The notes: a model not told the origin generated them from the letters alone. A DNA stretch of 64,000 nucleotides from Agrocybe praecox (GCA_964017145.1 OZ024841.1:4402001-4466000), one strand, 5' to 3'. Shown: positions 31,880 through 43,625, numbered from the stretch's first letter. Numbers and translations are program-made.

Positions 31880-33538
31880 ATGCCTTCCGCCGAGTCACCA
31901 ATCTCAGCCGTTGGGGACGACATTCTCTGGAATATATTCAATCTTATAGCGTCTGTAAAGCCAGAGAAACTCATTCGTGAAGAACAACCCCTGAAAACGA
32001 TAACAAACTCTTCGCATGTCTGTCTCGGGTGGAGACACTTGATCTTGGAGTCATCGTCATTGTGGGGAGGGATGATTGATATGGACATTATGGGGCAAAG
32101 TTCTGAAGAGTGGGGCATTCTGATCATGAGCAGGACCAAAGAGGCACCCTTACGCGTATACGGCGAAGTCCACGGGGAACACAAAGTGGCATGGCGGTTT
32201 TTCAATGCTCTGCTGCCCAGTAACTGGCATCGGATTTGGGAGCTTGACGTCGAGGTATTCTCGTACGAGAAATTTGATCGTCAAATATGGAGCGTGTTTT
32301 GGGAACGACCCGCTGTAAACCTCGAGCACTTGTCGGTCACAATAAAAAACCAGGTACCTTCAAGTTCGTTTAGGCCGGTAAACGAAGACGAAAAAGGTCG
32401 TCTCCTTTTCAGCAATTGTGCACCCAAATTGAGGATATTCAAGTTCTTGGAGCTCAACTTCCCATCCGAGGCATCGTGGGTACACGGATTGCGTAAAATC
32501 ACACTCTGTGCACGACTTTCTCCCTCTAAAGTGGTCGATATTGTGTCTCGAGTCCAGCATTTGGAATCTCTTCATATTCATGACCACGCCCTTTGCAATC
32601 ACACCCACACATCGCTTTCTGCTCAATTGGGGCAAATTAGCCTTCCCTTTCTTCGCCAGCTCTATATTTGCTCAACACTGCAGACCTCTTTGGTTTTGTT
32701 ATCTCTTATTTCATTTCCGGGAGATGCGCTCCGCGAGATGCATGTAATTGCATACAACGACTTCAGACGCCGTGCCCGTCTTGAAGACATCATCGAATCA
32801 TTTATCCCCATCATCCGTACATATTTCCGACGATTTCTCGCATTTAATGATGTAACATGGCTCGAGATCTTTATGCACGAAACATCGATGGGCCTTTCAC
32901 TCGAAGCTTACGAATTCAATCCCGACCATGGCTTTTCACTGCCTCCCCTTTATATTCGATTCCACACCAATATCTCCCCTCCAACTCCAACGTCTCATTT
33001 GAGGTTCGTGAGAGCCCTTACAACCTACCCTCTTGCCTCTGTGAAGAAGTTAGTACTCTCGACATCTGACTCGGTGGCTTCTTTGATTATGGATCCCTAT
33101 TTTCACACATTCCTTTTATCCTTCTCCGGCGTTGAAACACTTATTATTGGAGACCAATTGCTGCAATACCTCAATGGCGTGGATACTTTCGACTCTTGGG
33201 CATTTCCATCTCTCAATAAATTGCAACTGCAACTTACCAGGCAATCTTGTTTCCGCCCATAATATTTTGATGATTTGAGACTTTTTCTGTCATGCAAGGT
33301 CAACATCGGCTATCCGGTACTAGTTCTCGACATATCAGACATAGGGTCGTGTCAGTGGGAACAAGATTGGAGCTTCCTTGACTCTATTGAGGGTCTTAAA
33401 GTTGTATATAAATCCGAGGTAGTGGAAGAAGAAATTCAGGAATATGTTTGCGGCACCGGTTCTCCAGAGGTATTGAACTTCTCTCTATCCCTAGCAACAC
33501 ATAATCCATGTTCATTTCACTCTGAACGTCGTACATAA
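31880..33538 (+). pseudogene. F-box unit copy B, one premature stop
   Basis: This aligns with copy A over its whole length, with the F-box at residues 11-60 and the conserved C-terminus up to SLSLATHNPC. A TAA at 33260-33262 replaces the codon after CFRP, where the paralogues have CAA or GAA (CFRPQYF / CFRPEYF). The frame is the same after the stop and stays open to 33538. One C-to-T change therefore separates it from a full-length gene. The truncated product would keep 460 residues including the F-box and most leucine-rich segments, so it could still be functional as a shorter adaptor. Confidence 0.85.
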
Positions 33539-34504
33539 AATTTTAGTAGTCTGACTCCCGTTACGCGTAGCCTTAGGAGAAAGTCGTTCTACGAAAAGTC
33601 ACTTCACGACTACAATTATACTGAGAACCTTCAAGCGATTTGATGCAAGAACCAAGTTTGAACAAGCTTTAGTCCTCCTGTATTTAATCTTTTTCGCGGG
33701 TTCGCTTAACCCATATTCTGGGCCGTCTGCTAACAAGCATACATTACGAATAATGGCCGCTATCATAAATGGCTCAGCTGATAAATAGCTCATGGCTTTT
33801 CATCGGAAGGCAGAGTCTATCGGAATCAACGACATTGCTTTTGTAACGAATAAATGCCTTCAGCTTGCGTCGAGGACGAGGATGGGTGTACTCGAACCTC
33901 TTGTCAAATGCTAGTCACTAGAAGTCTGTGCTCTTCCATTCTTTTATTATGACTCTAGTAGCTACTCAGGTCCGTTGTTGAAGTCAGTCTTAAACAGAAT
34001 GGGATTCAATGGGTGGCTCATATGACGGATGATGCGACCTTTAATCAACTGCGTAACTCATAATAATACACAATAAGCAAGCAATCGAGCACTACAAAAA
34101 CGAGCACGATTATGACTCATGATAGCCCACTAGCCTAATGGCCTATCAGGCACGAAACTTGAAAAATCGTGGGAAAGCGGCTACCTTTTTGTCTCGGCCT
34201 CGAGGTCTTCGTCACTCCTTCTATGGCCAATGTGGGCGTCGAGCTACCTATGATAGATACTTGGGTGTGGTATTCCACAACAATTAGCGTAGCGCAAAGT
34301 AAGATAACATTCATACCATCTGCCGACGGTGGTGTTTCCAAATTTAGGCTCCTTACGAACCTCGGTACGCAGGCTTACATACTCGGATATTTACGCGGTG
34401 TGCTTATCGATATCCCCCAAGTCACTCGACTAAATAACGAGTATGCGAGTAGAGGAAAGAGAGAAGTTGCAGTTATTGCAAAAGGGCGTTGAGCGGCCTC
34501 GGAC
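33539..34504. repeat. unit 3' block and dispersed repeat
   Basis: 33560-33950 is the F-box 3' block with the tctatcggaatcaacgacattg motif. 34140-34180 resembles 18630-18660. 34355-34480 (ctcggtacgcaggcttac, ggtgtgcttatcg, gagttgcagttat-type end) is repeated at 49350-49470. No gene is supported. Confidence 0.7.
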
Positions 34505-34890
34505 GATGGCGGTAGTGAAAAGTGCAAAGCGAACCCAAGGGGACTCTTCGTACTCGTCTGGAAGTTTATGGTCTTGAAATCGATTCCACCAGACGACACG
34601 TCTGGAACGCCGGTGACAGAGTTTCCGCTTTTGCAGGTGACAGCTTTGACGAGTGCGGGGATTCCAATTGCTACTTCTGCGGGTAGGGCAGCCTTGCCAG
34701 GGACGAAGCATGCCGTTTGGGGTTTGAACACGGGGTTGAGGGGCGCAAATTTGAGGTGGATAAAGAATAGCCGGTTAGAACAAGCCGATGTCGACGTCAA
34801 TTAGGAACAGGGAATGGAAGGGGCGTACCTGCTTGCACAGTCAAGCTCAAGACGAACATGAAAACAATGGTGAATATTGAGAAAAACACT
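34505..34890 (-). pseudogene. secreted-protein gene remnant (exons 1-2)
   Basis: Matches exons 1 and 2 of the gene at 62346-63254 (TACFVPGK, AVTCKSGNSVTGVPDVSSGG). The start codon is lost at the left breakpoint of a duplication, where gtgtttttctc stands in place of atgtttttctc. Exons 3-5 are missing after the segment encoding TKSPLGFAL. It is a non-functional fragment. Confidence 0.8.
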
Positions 34891-35424
34891 GAGACTCTGG
34901 ATCGGCGGCATTCCAAGTACAAGTGATTATCGATTCATATTTATGCGTCCAGAGAACCAATTGCTGGGGGTTGGAACGATGGTATGAACAGTCGGGGAAA
35001 GGTTGAATTTCCAGACAAGGAAAGAGCGCAGACCTCATCAAGAACCAGCGCGACTAGTGAACGAGGGAGGAGGGAAATTTGAGGAAAGAAAAACTTGCAG
35101 GCGTTCTGTCCACTTGAACAACCTAAGACAATAGAAACCACCTATGGAGATCCCACAGAAAGCAAACTTTTGTTAAGTCGAACTATGTCTTGAAAATGCG
35201 ATGACTCAAGAAATTAATGATTCGCTCATACCGTAAAGTCTATTTGTGTAGGACCGAACGACGCGAACAAACATGCACAATATGATGTTGGCCTTGCGAA
35301 ACACTGCCTGATCCGGCGGGATGACCACGAGGAAAAAGCGAGCGAGGCCGGTTCGCGAACATCAATTTTATTTAAAGAAAACCAAACTTTGTACTTGATT
35401 GGTAACAGCTTCCGCGCTCAGCCA
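34891..35424. repeat. duplicate of 26050-26607
   Basis: The same block as upstream of unit B, here running without interruption into the leader of RS copy C. It gives the empty-site reference for the 799-bp element. Confidence 0.8.
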
Positions 35425-37755
35425 CTGTCTGACTAGTTTGGTTCGTTGTTGGTCAGACCTATTCTTACTTTACACGAGAGTTTCCCCTTTCTTGCACATC
35501 TTTTCTCTTTTCTCTCTTATCTTTCCTTCGATTTCCATAATTCGCCTTTCTGATGTTTCTCCTTTGTTTACAATGCTTTTCGTCACTCTATTTCTCGTCG
35601 TTTTGATTGTCACGTTTCAGCTCACTCTAGTTCGTTTATTCACATCGTTCGGAATGCCGCTATTGTTTTCTCCACAACGAGCATGTTTTAACTTTCATTC
35701 TTTCTATCTTGTGTCTTGCCAACAACGACAACGAGGATGATGATTTCGGTGTGCGGCGTGGTCGTGGTGTAGATGTGGACTTTTTGTATCGCACTTTGCA
35801 TATCCATAGGAATGGGCTGCGGTTGGATGTGCGGCGGTCTGAATCCACATCCCCGACGACGATGTTTACGCATGTGATGGATATGGATGAGGAGACGATG
35901 CCATCGAAGGTGAAGATGCGGAAGAGGTGGGGGCTTGGGCTTGGGCATGAGAATGGGCAGGTCGAGGCACTTGAGTTTGGATTGTTAGGGGGTGCTGCTG
36001 CTGGAAATGGACATCCTGCTCCTGATCCTGCACGGGTTGGGCTGGGTATTCGGTTTGAGGAAGGTCCTGGTCCTGGTCCTGCTGTTCCGGGTGAGTTTTT
36101 TCTCTTTTTTTTTTCCTTCAAAATTTTGTTTTCGTTTTACTCATGTACTGTCATATCCTAATCCTATCCCATCTGTGTAGGTTTCTCGACTTCAATGTCT
36201 GCGGCACTGATACCGATGCCGAAGATGCTGAAGAGACACGAGCGGAAGAGGAGGCGATGCGCAGAACGCCAACGAGAAGCCACCAAAGCCAGTCTCTATC
36301 AGGAGCTGGAGCTGGATGGAGCCCTCTCAAGAGGCTAAGTCTCGTTGCTGCTTCTGCTTCGCCTTTGCCGCTACCTTTGCCTTCGATGGTTCCGTTGGCT
36401 CTTACCTCCACCTCTACGTCCATTTCGGGTGCTGATGTTGCTGATGATGGCCTCCGTCTCTGCCTGTGCCTGTGCCTGCATCTACGCCACGGGTTGTTGT
36501 TGTTGAAGATGTTGGTGTTGGTCTTGATTTTGGTCTTGATTTTGGTGGTGAGGTTGTTCCTGGGGATGGAGATGGAGAAGAAGGAGGAAATGTAAGGATG
36601 TCGAGTCCTGGTTCTGGTCCCAGTGTTGCTGTGCAACGTGGGGATAAGGGGGCGGAGGAGGCGGAGGGGGTTTTAGACAAAGAGAACGAGGAGCATGAAC
36701 ATGAGCGCGAGAAGGGAGAGGATGATAACCCAATATCGCCGTCGTTCTCGTTTCAAGGTAATGTTTTATCTTTCTATTTCTTTAGGTACTGACTAATGAA
36801 CACATAAAATTAGGACCTGCGAGCGAGATTACATCTGTACCGCGTCTGGCGACAAGCGAAGCAGAAGCAGGGACGGAACGAGCACCATCCACAGAACCAA
36901 CGCCAATGACGAAACCATCTGCAGAACCAGCACCAGCACCAGCACCATCGGCACCGACAAAAGTGAAACTGACACCGAAAGACTTTGCGGCGGGTCGAAA
37001 GATGATGCGGGAGGGGTTGGCTTTGTGGACAAGTCCGAGGAGAAGGTGGTGGAGACGAAAGGGGCTAAGATGGAGCTGCTAGTTGAGCCTGCCGTTCCTC
37101 CTGCTGAGATAGCACCGACGACGTCATCAACATCAACATCAACACGCAAAGATGGCGAGATCGAGTCTGTCGCGGTGTCTGTCAAACACACCCGATTCTC
37201 AGCACCACAAGTGAACCAGATCCCGCTCGTGAGAAGGATCCATCCGCTGCCTGATACTCCTCAGACTTTGAATATTCAGCGAGGCAGCAGCAGCAAATGC
37301 ATGGCGTGCCTCAGGCCTCATCATCAATCATCATCCTCACCCTCAATAGGCTGGCTCGGTGCGATAGAGATAGGGGTAGGGAACCTTACAGACGAGGAAG
37401 CCACACCCGGGCGCGCACGCGTTCTCATACCCGCTCACTTTCTCGATCTCAATCTCGATCTCGCAGTCGTTTTCTCGGTCGTTCTCGGAAGCGGCACAGG
37501 AGTAGGAGGAGTAAGAGCAAAGGAAAAACTCACCGTAGTCGCGATTCACGTTCACGTTCGAGGGATTATCGGAATATGAATACCAGACGTTATTGGCCCC
37601 CCTCGGAACGCGATCGACGGTTCTCGTCTTCTTCGATTATGACTCCTTTCGTGCGTGGTGGGGTGTCTGGGCCTGGGCCTAGTAGACGTGGTGCTGGGCC
37701 TCCTGGTGCTGGAGCGCGTGGCGGAGGAGGGGTTGCGGGTGGGTGGTATGACTAA
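35425..37755 (+). pseudogene. RS copy C
   Basis: It shares leader and first frame with copy B (35709, CLANNDNEDDDFGVRRGRG), here open longer, to a donor-like GGTGAGTT at about 36088. The matching acceptor CTGTGTAG at 36180 would join PAVPG to FSTSMSAA. The acidic frame then breaks, the 21352-type intron recurs near 36757-36813, and the KLTPKDFAAGRKMMREG motif is at about 36965-37015. The KDGVHPY-SYSARQ segment is partly deleted. The Arg-Ser tail (37370-37570, SHTRSLSRSQSRSRSRF) and the end NTRRYWPPSERDRRFSSSS to GGWYD are complete and end with TAA at 37755. Frames do not link into one protein without several shifts. Confidence 0.6.
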
Positions 37756-39386
37756 TTGGGCTTTTGCTTGTGGTGCGATCGGGTGAGGTGGGTTTGTTTA
37801 GTTGTGGTGGTGTGTGGTTGTGGGAGTCGTCTCGTTTAGTTTTGATTATATCATTATTATTTTTTTCAATTTTCAGCATTCCGTTCCTCTCTTATTTTCA
37901 AAGTTCATCGCTTTCGATATTGATATTCTTCTTTTCTTTTCTTTCGTGTTATACCTCTCTCTCTCTCTCTCGGACTTTTTCTGCGATTCTTCTATTCTTC
38001 TCTTCATTTCTCATCGTCGATTTCCTTCCTTTTTCCTTTTTCTTTTTGCATTTTGTTTATTTTCCTTTCGCGTCCTAGGCTACCCTATATACGTTATCCG
38101 CTATCCATTACAGGATTCCAAGGTCCCGCTTACTTACCTTACTCATTTACTTGCTCACTGCGTTTTTGGAATTTCATCCTATGTTTTTTGTCTCTCAGCT
38201 TCGCTGATCAGTGATCGTTGTGATCGTTGTGTTCGTTGTGTTCGGCTCGTGTGGATGTGGCTGTCAGTGTTGAACTAGTCGAGTCGGGATTAAGTACATG
38301 TAGTTACTTTAAGATATTTACTCAGGATTGGATCATACTTTCTTGCCCAGTGACCCGATTCTGCTTTCCAACCCAATCTTCAGTACAACGCGTCAATTTA
38401 TATCGGCTTTGTAGACCCACGAGAACATAGATTTCTCCTGGATCTCATTCATTCCACTGTTATAGTTAACTCGACACAAGTCCTTACATTTATAAATTTG
38501 ATCCCCGACTCCTAGCGTGAAATTTTTCTCCCTAACACGACCGCAACACCGAGCCCAGTCTACTTGAACCACCGTATTCTTCGTTTCTGACTCGACACGT
38601 TGAAAAATAAATATCCGTGGTATCCATATGAATGTACTTGAGGGAGAATGATATGGACTCGTGAGGATGGCGAAGTTAAGCTGGCAGGTCTTTATGTGGA
38701 GTATTTTATTTGTGCGGGATTTGGGCGCTTAAATGAGTGGAACTTCAGGAGAACTAGATAGCTGGAGCAAGATCCAGGGCATGTTGATCGGGCGAAATGG
38801 GTCACAATGGATATGCTGACCTCTCAATCGAGCGCAGATAGCCAGCTCTAGGGTAGTCCACAGATTATACACTGCGTGATACCATGAAATGTGTTGAACG
38901 TCCACAAAAGCGAGTCGGAACCTGGAAAAGGAATATGGTGTTAGATGTGTTGCATTTGCGTATACATGAGAAACAGATAGAATAAATGACAACCGATACT
39001 GAAATATAGAGCAGTGGTCACAGAGTTAGTAGCAAGTTGAAGACGTAGTACGAAGAATGCATCATTGACCCCAGACAAAAAGCTGTCGTTGTGAAATTGG
39101 ATGGATAGGAAAAGGGGGTACGATTTATGATCCTAAACGTCTTGTGGCAAAGAGATTCTGAAGTTTGTTACTATTTCTAATAAAACGCCTGCTATAAAGA
39201 ACCCCTGTATCCCAGACCGCTGGCAAAGATACATATTATGATCTTGTATCAGACACTGTATGCATTGAACACACTGTTTCATTCAATTTCCGTTTACCTG
39301 ATGAAAGATATCCAAATACACATGTCTTCTTTTAATTTTCTATATCATACTGGCGCGAAATTGGAATATAATTTCGGGCATCCCAT
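37756..39386. repeat. RS 3' region and spacer of unit C
   Basis: 37830-38200 is the conserved RS 3' region with TC runs near 37955. 38306-38880 repeats the 17080-17690 spacer. 38900-39380 holds fragments similar to 23090-23340 (ttgtggcaaagagattct, cttttaattttctatatc). No gene is seen. Confidence 0.75.
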
Positions 39387-39492
39387 ACTTGGCATCCCCG
39401 ATGTCACACAGATTTAAACCCCGTCGAGGTGCTACCCTATCGTACTTACCGGTACGGTACTAACGTTGAACTAAACATCAATCCGTGTTTAC

Positions 39493-41145
39493 ATGCCTTC
39501 CACCTCACCAATCTCAAACGTCGGGGACGAAATTCTATGGAATATATTCAACCTTATAGCGTCTGCACGGCTAGATTTCCGTCACGAAAAACCTGAACAT
39601 TCCCTTACAACGATAAGAAAATCCTCGCATGTCTGTCTCCGCTGGAGACACTTGATCCTGGAGTCGTCGTCACTGTGGGGAAGGATGATTGATATGGACA
39701 TTATAGGTCAAAGTTCTGAGGAGTGAGGTTTTCTGATCATGAGCGGGACCAAAGAGACACCCTTACGCATATACGGATACATTGACGGGAACCGCGATGG
39801 GACACGACGGTTTTTCAGTGCTCTGCTGCTCAGTAACTGGCATCGCATTTCAGAGCTTAACGTCCAGATATACGCTCCCGGCCGATTTGATCGTCAAATA
39901 TGGAGCGTGTTTTGGGAACGACCCGCTGTAAACCTCGAGCACTTGTCGATCAGAATGGGAACACGGCCAGCTTCGTTTATGGAGGTAAACGCAGACAACA
40001 AAGGTCGCCCCCTTTTCAGCAATTGTGCACCCAAATTGCGGATATTCAAGTTCCCGGAGATCAAGTTCCCATCCGAGGCATCGTGGCTACATGGATTGCG
40101 TAAACTCACACTCAATGGACAACTTTCACCCTCTAAAGTGGTTGATATTGGGTCTCGAGTCCAGCATTTGAAAGTTCTTCATACTTATTGCTGCATTCCC
40201 TTCGATCATACCCACACATTGCTTTCTGGTCAATTGAGGCAAATTAGCCTTCCCTTTCTTCGCCAGCTCCACATTTCCTCATCACTGCGGACCTCTTTGG
40301 CTTTATTATCTCTTCTTTCATTTCCAGGCAATGCGCTCCGCGAAATGCAAGTGTTTGCGGAGGACTTCAGAGACCCTGCCCGTCTTGAAGACATCGAATC
40401 ATTTATCCCCATCATCCGTCCATATTTCCGACGATTTCTCGCATTTCATGATGTAACATCGCTCGACATCTTTATGCACGAAACATCGATGAGCCTTACA
40501 CTCCAAGCTTACGAATTTGATCGCGACTATAACATTTCACTGCCTCCCTTTTATATTCGATTGGACACCACGATCTTCCCTCCAACTTTAACGTCTCATT
40601 TGCGGCTCATGAGAGCCCTTACGACCTGCCCTCTTGCCTCTGCGAAGACGTTATCACTCACAATATCTGACTCGGCGGCTTCTGTGATTACTGTGGAACC
40701 CGATTTTCACACATTCCTTTTAACCTTGTCCGGCATTGAAACACTCACGATTGAAGACCAATTTCTGCGAAACCTCAACGCTGTGGATACTTTCGACTCT
40801 TGGATATTTCCATCCCTCAAAGAGTTGCAACTGCAATGCCCCCAGCCAGCGAACCCTTGTTTCCATCCGCAATATTTTGATGATTTAATGCTTTTTCTGA
40901 CACGCAAGGTCGATATCGGTCATCCGGTACCAGTTCTCGATATAACAAGGGTAGGACCGTGCAAGCGGGAACAAGATTGGAGCTTCCTTGACACTATTGC
41001 GAGTCTTAAAGTCGTATATTATTCCGAGGTAGTGGAGGAATTTCGAGAATATGTTTGCGGCACCGGTTCTCCAGAGATATTGAACTTCTCTCTATCCCTA
41101 GCAACACATAATCCATGTCCAGATCACTCTGAACGTCGTACATAA
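39493..41145 (+). pseudogene. F-box unit copy C, one premature stop
   Basis: The frame matches copy A from the start to the conserved end (EYVCGTGSPEILNFSLSLATHNPC), except for TGA at 39724-39726, where copies A, B and D have TGG (SSEEWG). The stop falls after residue 77, just behind the F-box. The same frame reopens at once, and an ATG at 39739 starts a 468-residue frame lacking the F-box. One G-to-A change separates it from full length. As it stands it would give a 77-residue F-box peptide or an F-box-less solenoid. Confidence 0.85.
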
Positions 41146-41460
41146 ATTTTAGTAATATGGCACCCGTAGCTTAACGAGAAAGTCGTTCTGAACGTCGTAC
41201 ACAGCTTTGAGTAGTATAGCGCCCCTAGATTTACGAGAAATTTGTTCTGCGAAAAGTCACTTTGCTAATACGATTGTGCTGAGAATGTTTGAGCATTTGA
41301 TGTCATGCAAGAAACTAGTTTGAACATAAGTATCGTCCTTCCCTATCTGATCTTCTTCGCAGTTTTGCTTAGTAACACACACCCTGGGCCGTCCGCCAAC
41401 AAGCATAGCTTATGAATGATGCAAAGTATGATAATCTATCGATAGGCAGAGTCCAGCGGA
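41146..41460. repeat. F-box C 3' block, partly doubled
   Basis: The standard 3' block, with the phrase gagaaagtcgttctgaacgtcgtac showing a short internal duplication of the F-box tail. It ends at gcagagtccagcgga, where the LTR is inserted. Confidence 0.75.
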
Positions 41461-41665
41461 TGTCACAATTTGGGGTTTACGCTCTTACAGCGTTCGGCCG
41501 TTGCCGCAGATCACGGGATCCTGCGATGGTCCATTAGATTCGAATCATCGCGTACCACATATTTCTTTCCTTTACCCGCAAAGACCTGTTTAACATTAGT
41601 TTACTAACGTTGACTCTCTCCGCCAACTGAGGATGTTCCGAACGAACTTACCCGGTTCTCTGACA
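41461..41665. mobile_element. solo LTR, 205 bp
   Basis: It starts TGTCACAATT and ends CTCTGACA, the TG...CA ends with a TGTCA/TGACA inverted pair typical of Ty3-like LTRs. It is flanked by gcgga (41456-41460) and ccgga (41666-41670), a 5-base target duplication with one mismatch. Three paralogous 3' blocks (18460, 33810, 47360) have the same sequence uninterrupted (tagcggaatcaacgac or near variants). No internal retrotransposon sequence remains, as expected after LTR-LTR recombination. Strand is undetermined. Confidence 0.8.
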
Positions 41666-41689
41666 CCGGAATCAACGACATAGCAAGAG

Positions 41690-43290
41690 AAGGGCGATGG
41701 TGATACCCCAGTGTCGTTGTCGTCGTCGTTAACAGTAGGTGTTGGTTCTATTCCAGGTAATGTTAATATTTCATCTCTTTATAGATTTGTTTAGGTACTA
41801 ATGAGCGCAGAACCTCAAGATACATCAGGACCATCTGTACCGACTAGCACAAACACCCGCCGAAACAGCACCAGCACTAACAAAATTGAAACTGACCCTG
41901 AAATACTTTGCGGCTCGTCGGAAGATGATGCGCGAGGATTTGGCTGGGGCTGCTGGGTCGCCTGTTATGGGTGCGCCTGCGACGCCCGTCTTGGGTGGGG
42001 GTGTTGGGATGCCAGTCTTGGGTGGGACACCTGTCGTTGACGTGAGTGGGGGTGGGGAAAAGGAGAGCGAGAGGGTTGAGACGGAAAAGGCAGGAAATAA
42101 AGGGGAGGAGCAAGAGGTAGAAGTTGATGTGGATGTAGTTATGCACGACAGGAAGGAGGGCGAGGATGCGAAGAAGGAGGATGAGCGCTAGCATGGAGCA
42201 CATCTCCTGCTGCGAGTCCCACTGCCAGCGAGCAAACCCGAGCGAGGCTTATTCGTCAACTGCCTCAACGCTAAGGATGCAGTTGTTTGATCTGGATGCC
42301 GAGTCGTCGACGTCTACGTCCGTCAACCATACATCAACGTCAATGGTACTGCGAAAGCCAGCAGCCGAAGTACAAGAACGATCATTCGACCCACAAGCAT
42401 TTACAGCAGCTGCTACGGCGATCGTGAACGGAGCACATCGTCCACCACCCATCCCAGCACTGCTACCTTCGTCCTTGCCTATCGCCCTCGCGCCGACGTT
42501 TTCGATGTGGTTTGTTTCTTCCGTTGGCGGGTCGAGTCCTATCAAGCTTGTTTCATGGTCCTCCAAAGTCAATGACCTATTCAATCCCTGCGTGGGGTAT
42601 TGCGGCCCATTCTGTTGCAATGCCTGTTTGAGCGGGTTCAAACGTTCATGGCTAAAGCGCTAACCCTCCATCCTCCACAACCACCCCCTCATTACCCCAA
42701 CGAAGTCACTTCTCCCTTCTTCTACCACTTTCAATGGTGCATCCGATACACCCGCACTAGCACCCACAGCACCAGCCCCGCCTACAGCCCCCCTCACGCT
42801 AAGGAACCACTTCATGAAAGACGGCGTACATCCTTACGGACAACACCCGCATTCTTATTCAGCGAGGCAGCAGATGCACGGTGCGACTCATCATCTTCAT
42901 CATCTCCCCCCGAGTACAAACACGTTATTCGCTCCTGGACCTGGACCTACCCCTCCCCCTATCGGAGCATCATTGTCATCGTCATCATCAAACGGCAACA
43001 GACCGCCAAACGCGAGGTTCTATTCACCCGCTGCTGTGTCTGTGTCTGCTTTCTGATCGTGGACGCAACACGATTAGGGACAGAGAACGCGATTAGGGAC
43101 AGAGAACGCGATAGGGACAGAGAACGCGATAGGGACAGAGAACGCGATAGGGACAGAGATAGGCCAGCGGCAGCGACATAGGGATAGAGAACGTTACAGA
43201 CAAAGGAGCCACACCCGGACGAGGATGCGTTCTCATACCCGCTCGCTTTCTCGCTCTCGGTCACAATCTCGTAGTCGTTCTCGGGAGCGG

Positions 43291-43322
<32 letters not shown>

Positions 43323-43625
43323 TAAAAGTAAAGGAAAACCCTACACCCGCACGCATAGTCAGGATTCGCGTTCGCGTTCAAGGGATTATCGGGATCGGGA
43401 GCGCAATATGAACACCAGAAGCTATTGGCTCCCCTCTGAACGTGATCGACGCTTCTCGTCATCTTCCATTTTGGCTCCTTTTGTGCGTGGTGGTGCAGGG
43501 GTGCTTGGGCTTGGGCCTGGTAGACGTGGTGCTGGGCCTCCTGGTCTGCACAAGGCCAAGGCCAAGGACATAGTTATGGTGCTGGGGGGCGCGGCGGAGG
43601 GGGCGCGGATGGATGGTATGTCTAA
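41690..43625 (+). pseudogene. RS copy D, 5' truncated
   Basis: Homology to RS copies begins abruptly at gagaagggcgatggtgatacccc, the end of the acidic exon; everything upstream is missing. The following intron (GTAATG donor, acceptor GCGCAG near 41811) is kept. The motif KLTLKYFAARRKMMRED (about 41886-41936) leads into an acidic frame to 42191. Then a region resembling PHxHP-type Pro/Ser sequence, KDGVHPYGQHPHSYSARQQMHG (42814-), an expanded RDRE run (43072-43160), an Arg-Ser tail (43225-43420) and the end RSYWLPSERDRRFSSSS. Several frame changes are needed. It is a truncated, decaying copy. Confidence 0.6.
43072..43160 (+). repeat. 18-20 bp coding minisatellite in RS copy D
   Basis: Four to five direct units of gaacgcgatagggacaga (the first two with gattaggga) encode the repeated RDRE motif. 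Other copies have only one or two, so this tract expanded in copy D. Confidence 0.9.

Noticed and set aside
34375..34800. 141-residue minus-strand frame
   Set aside because: It is the unspliced, truncated copy of the secreted-protein gene, listed as a pseudogene instead.
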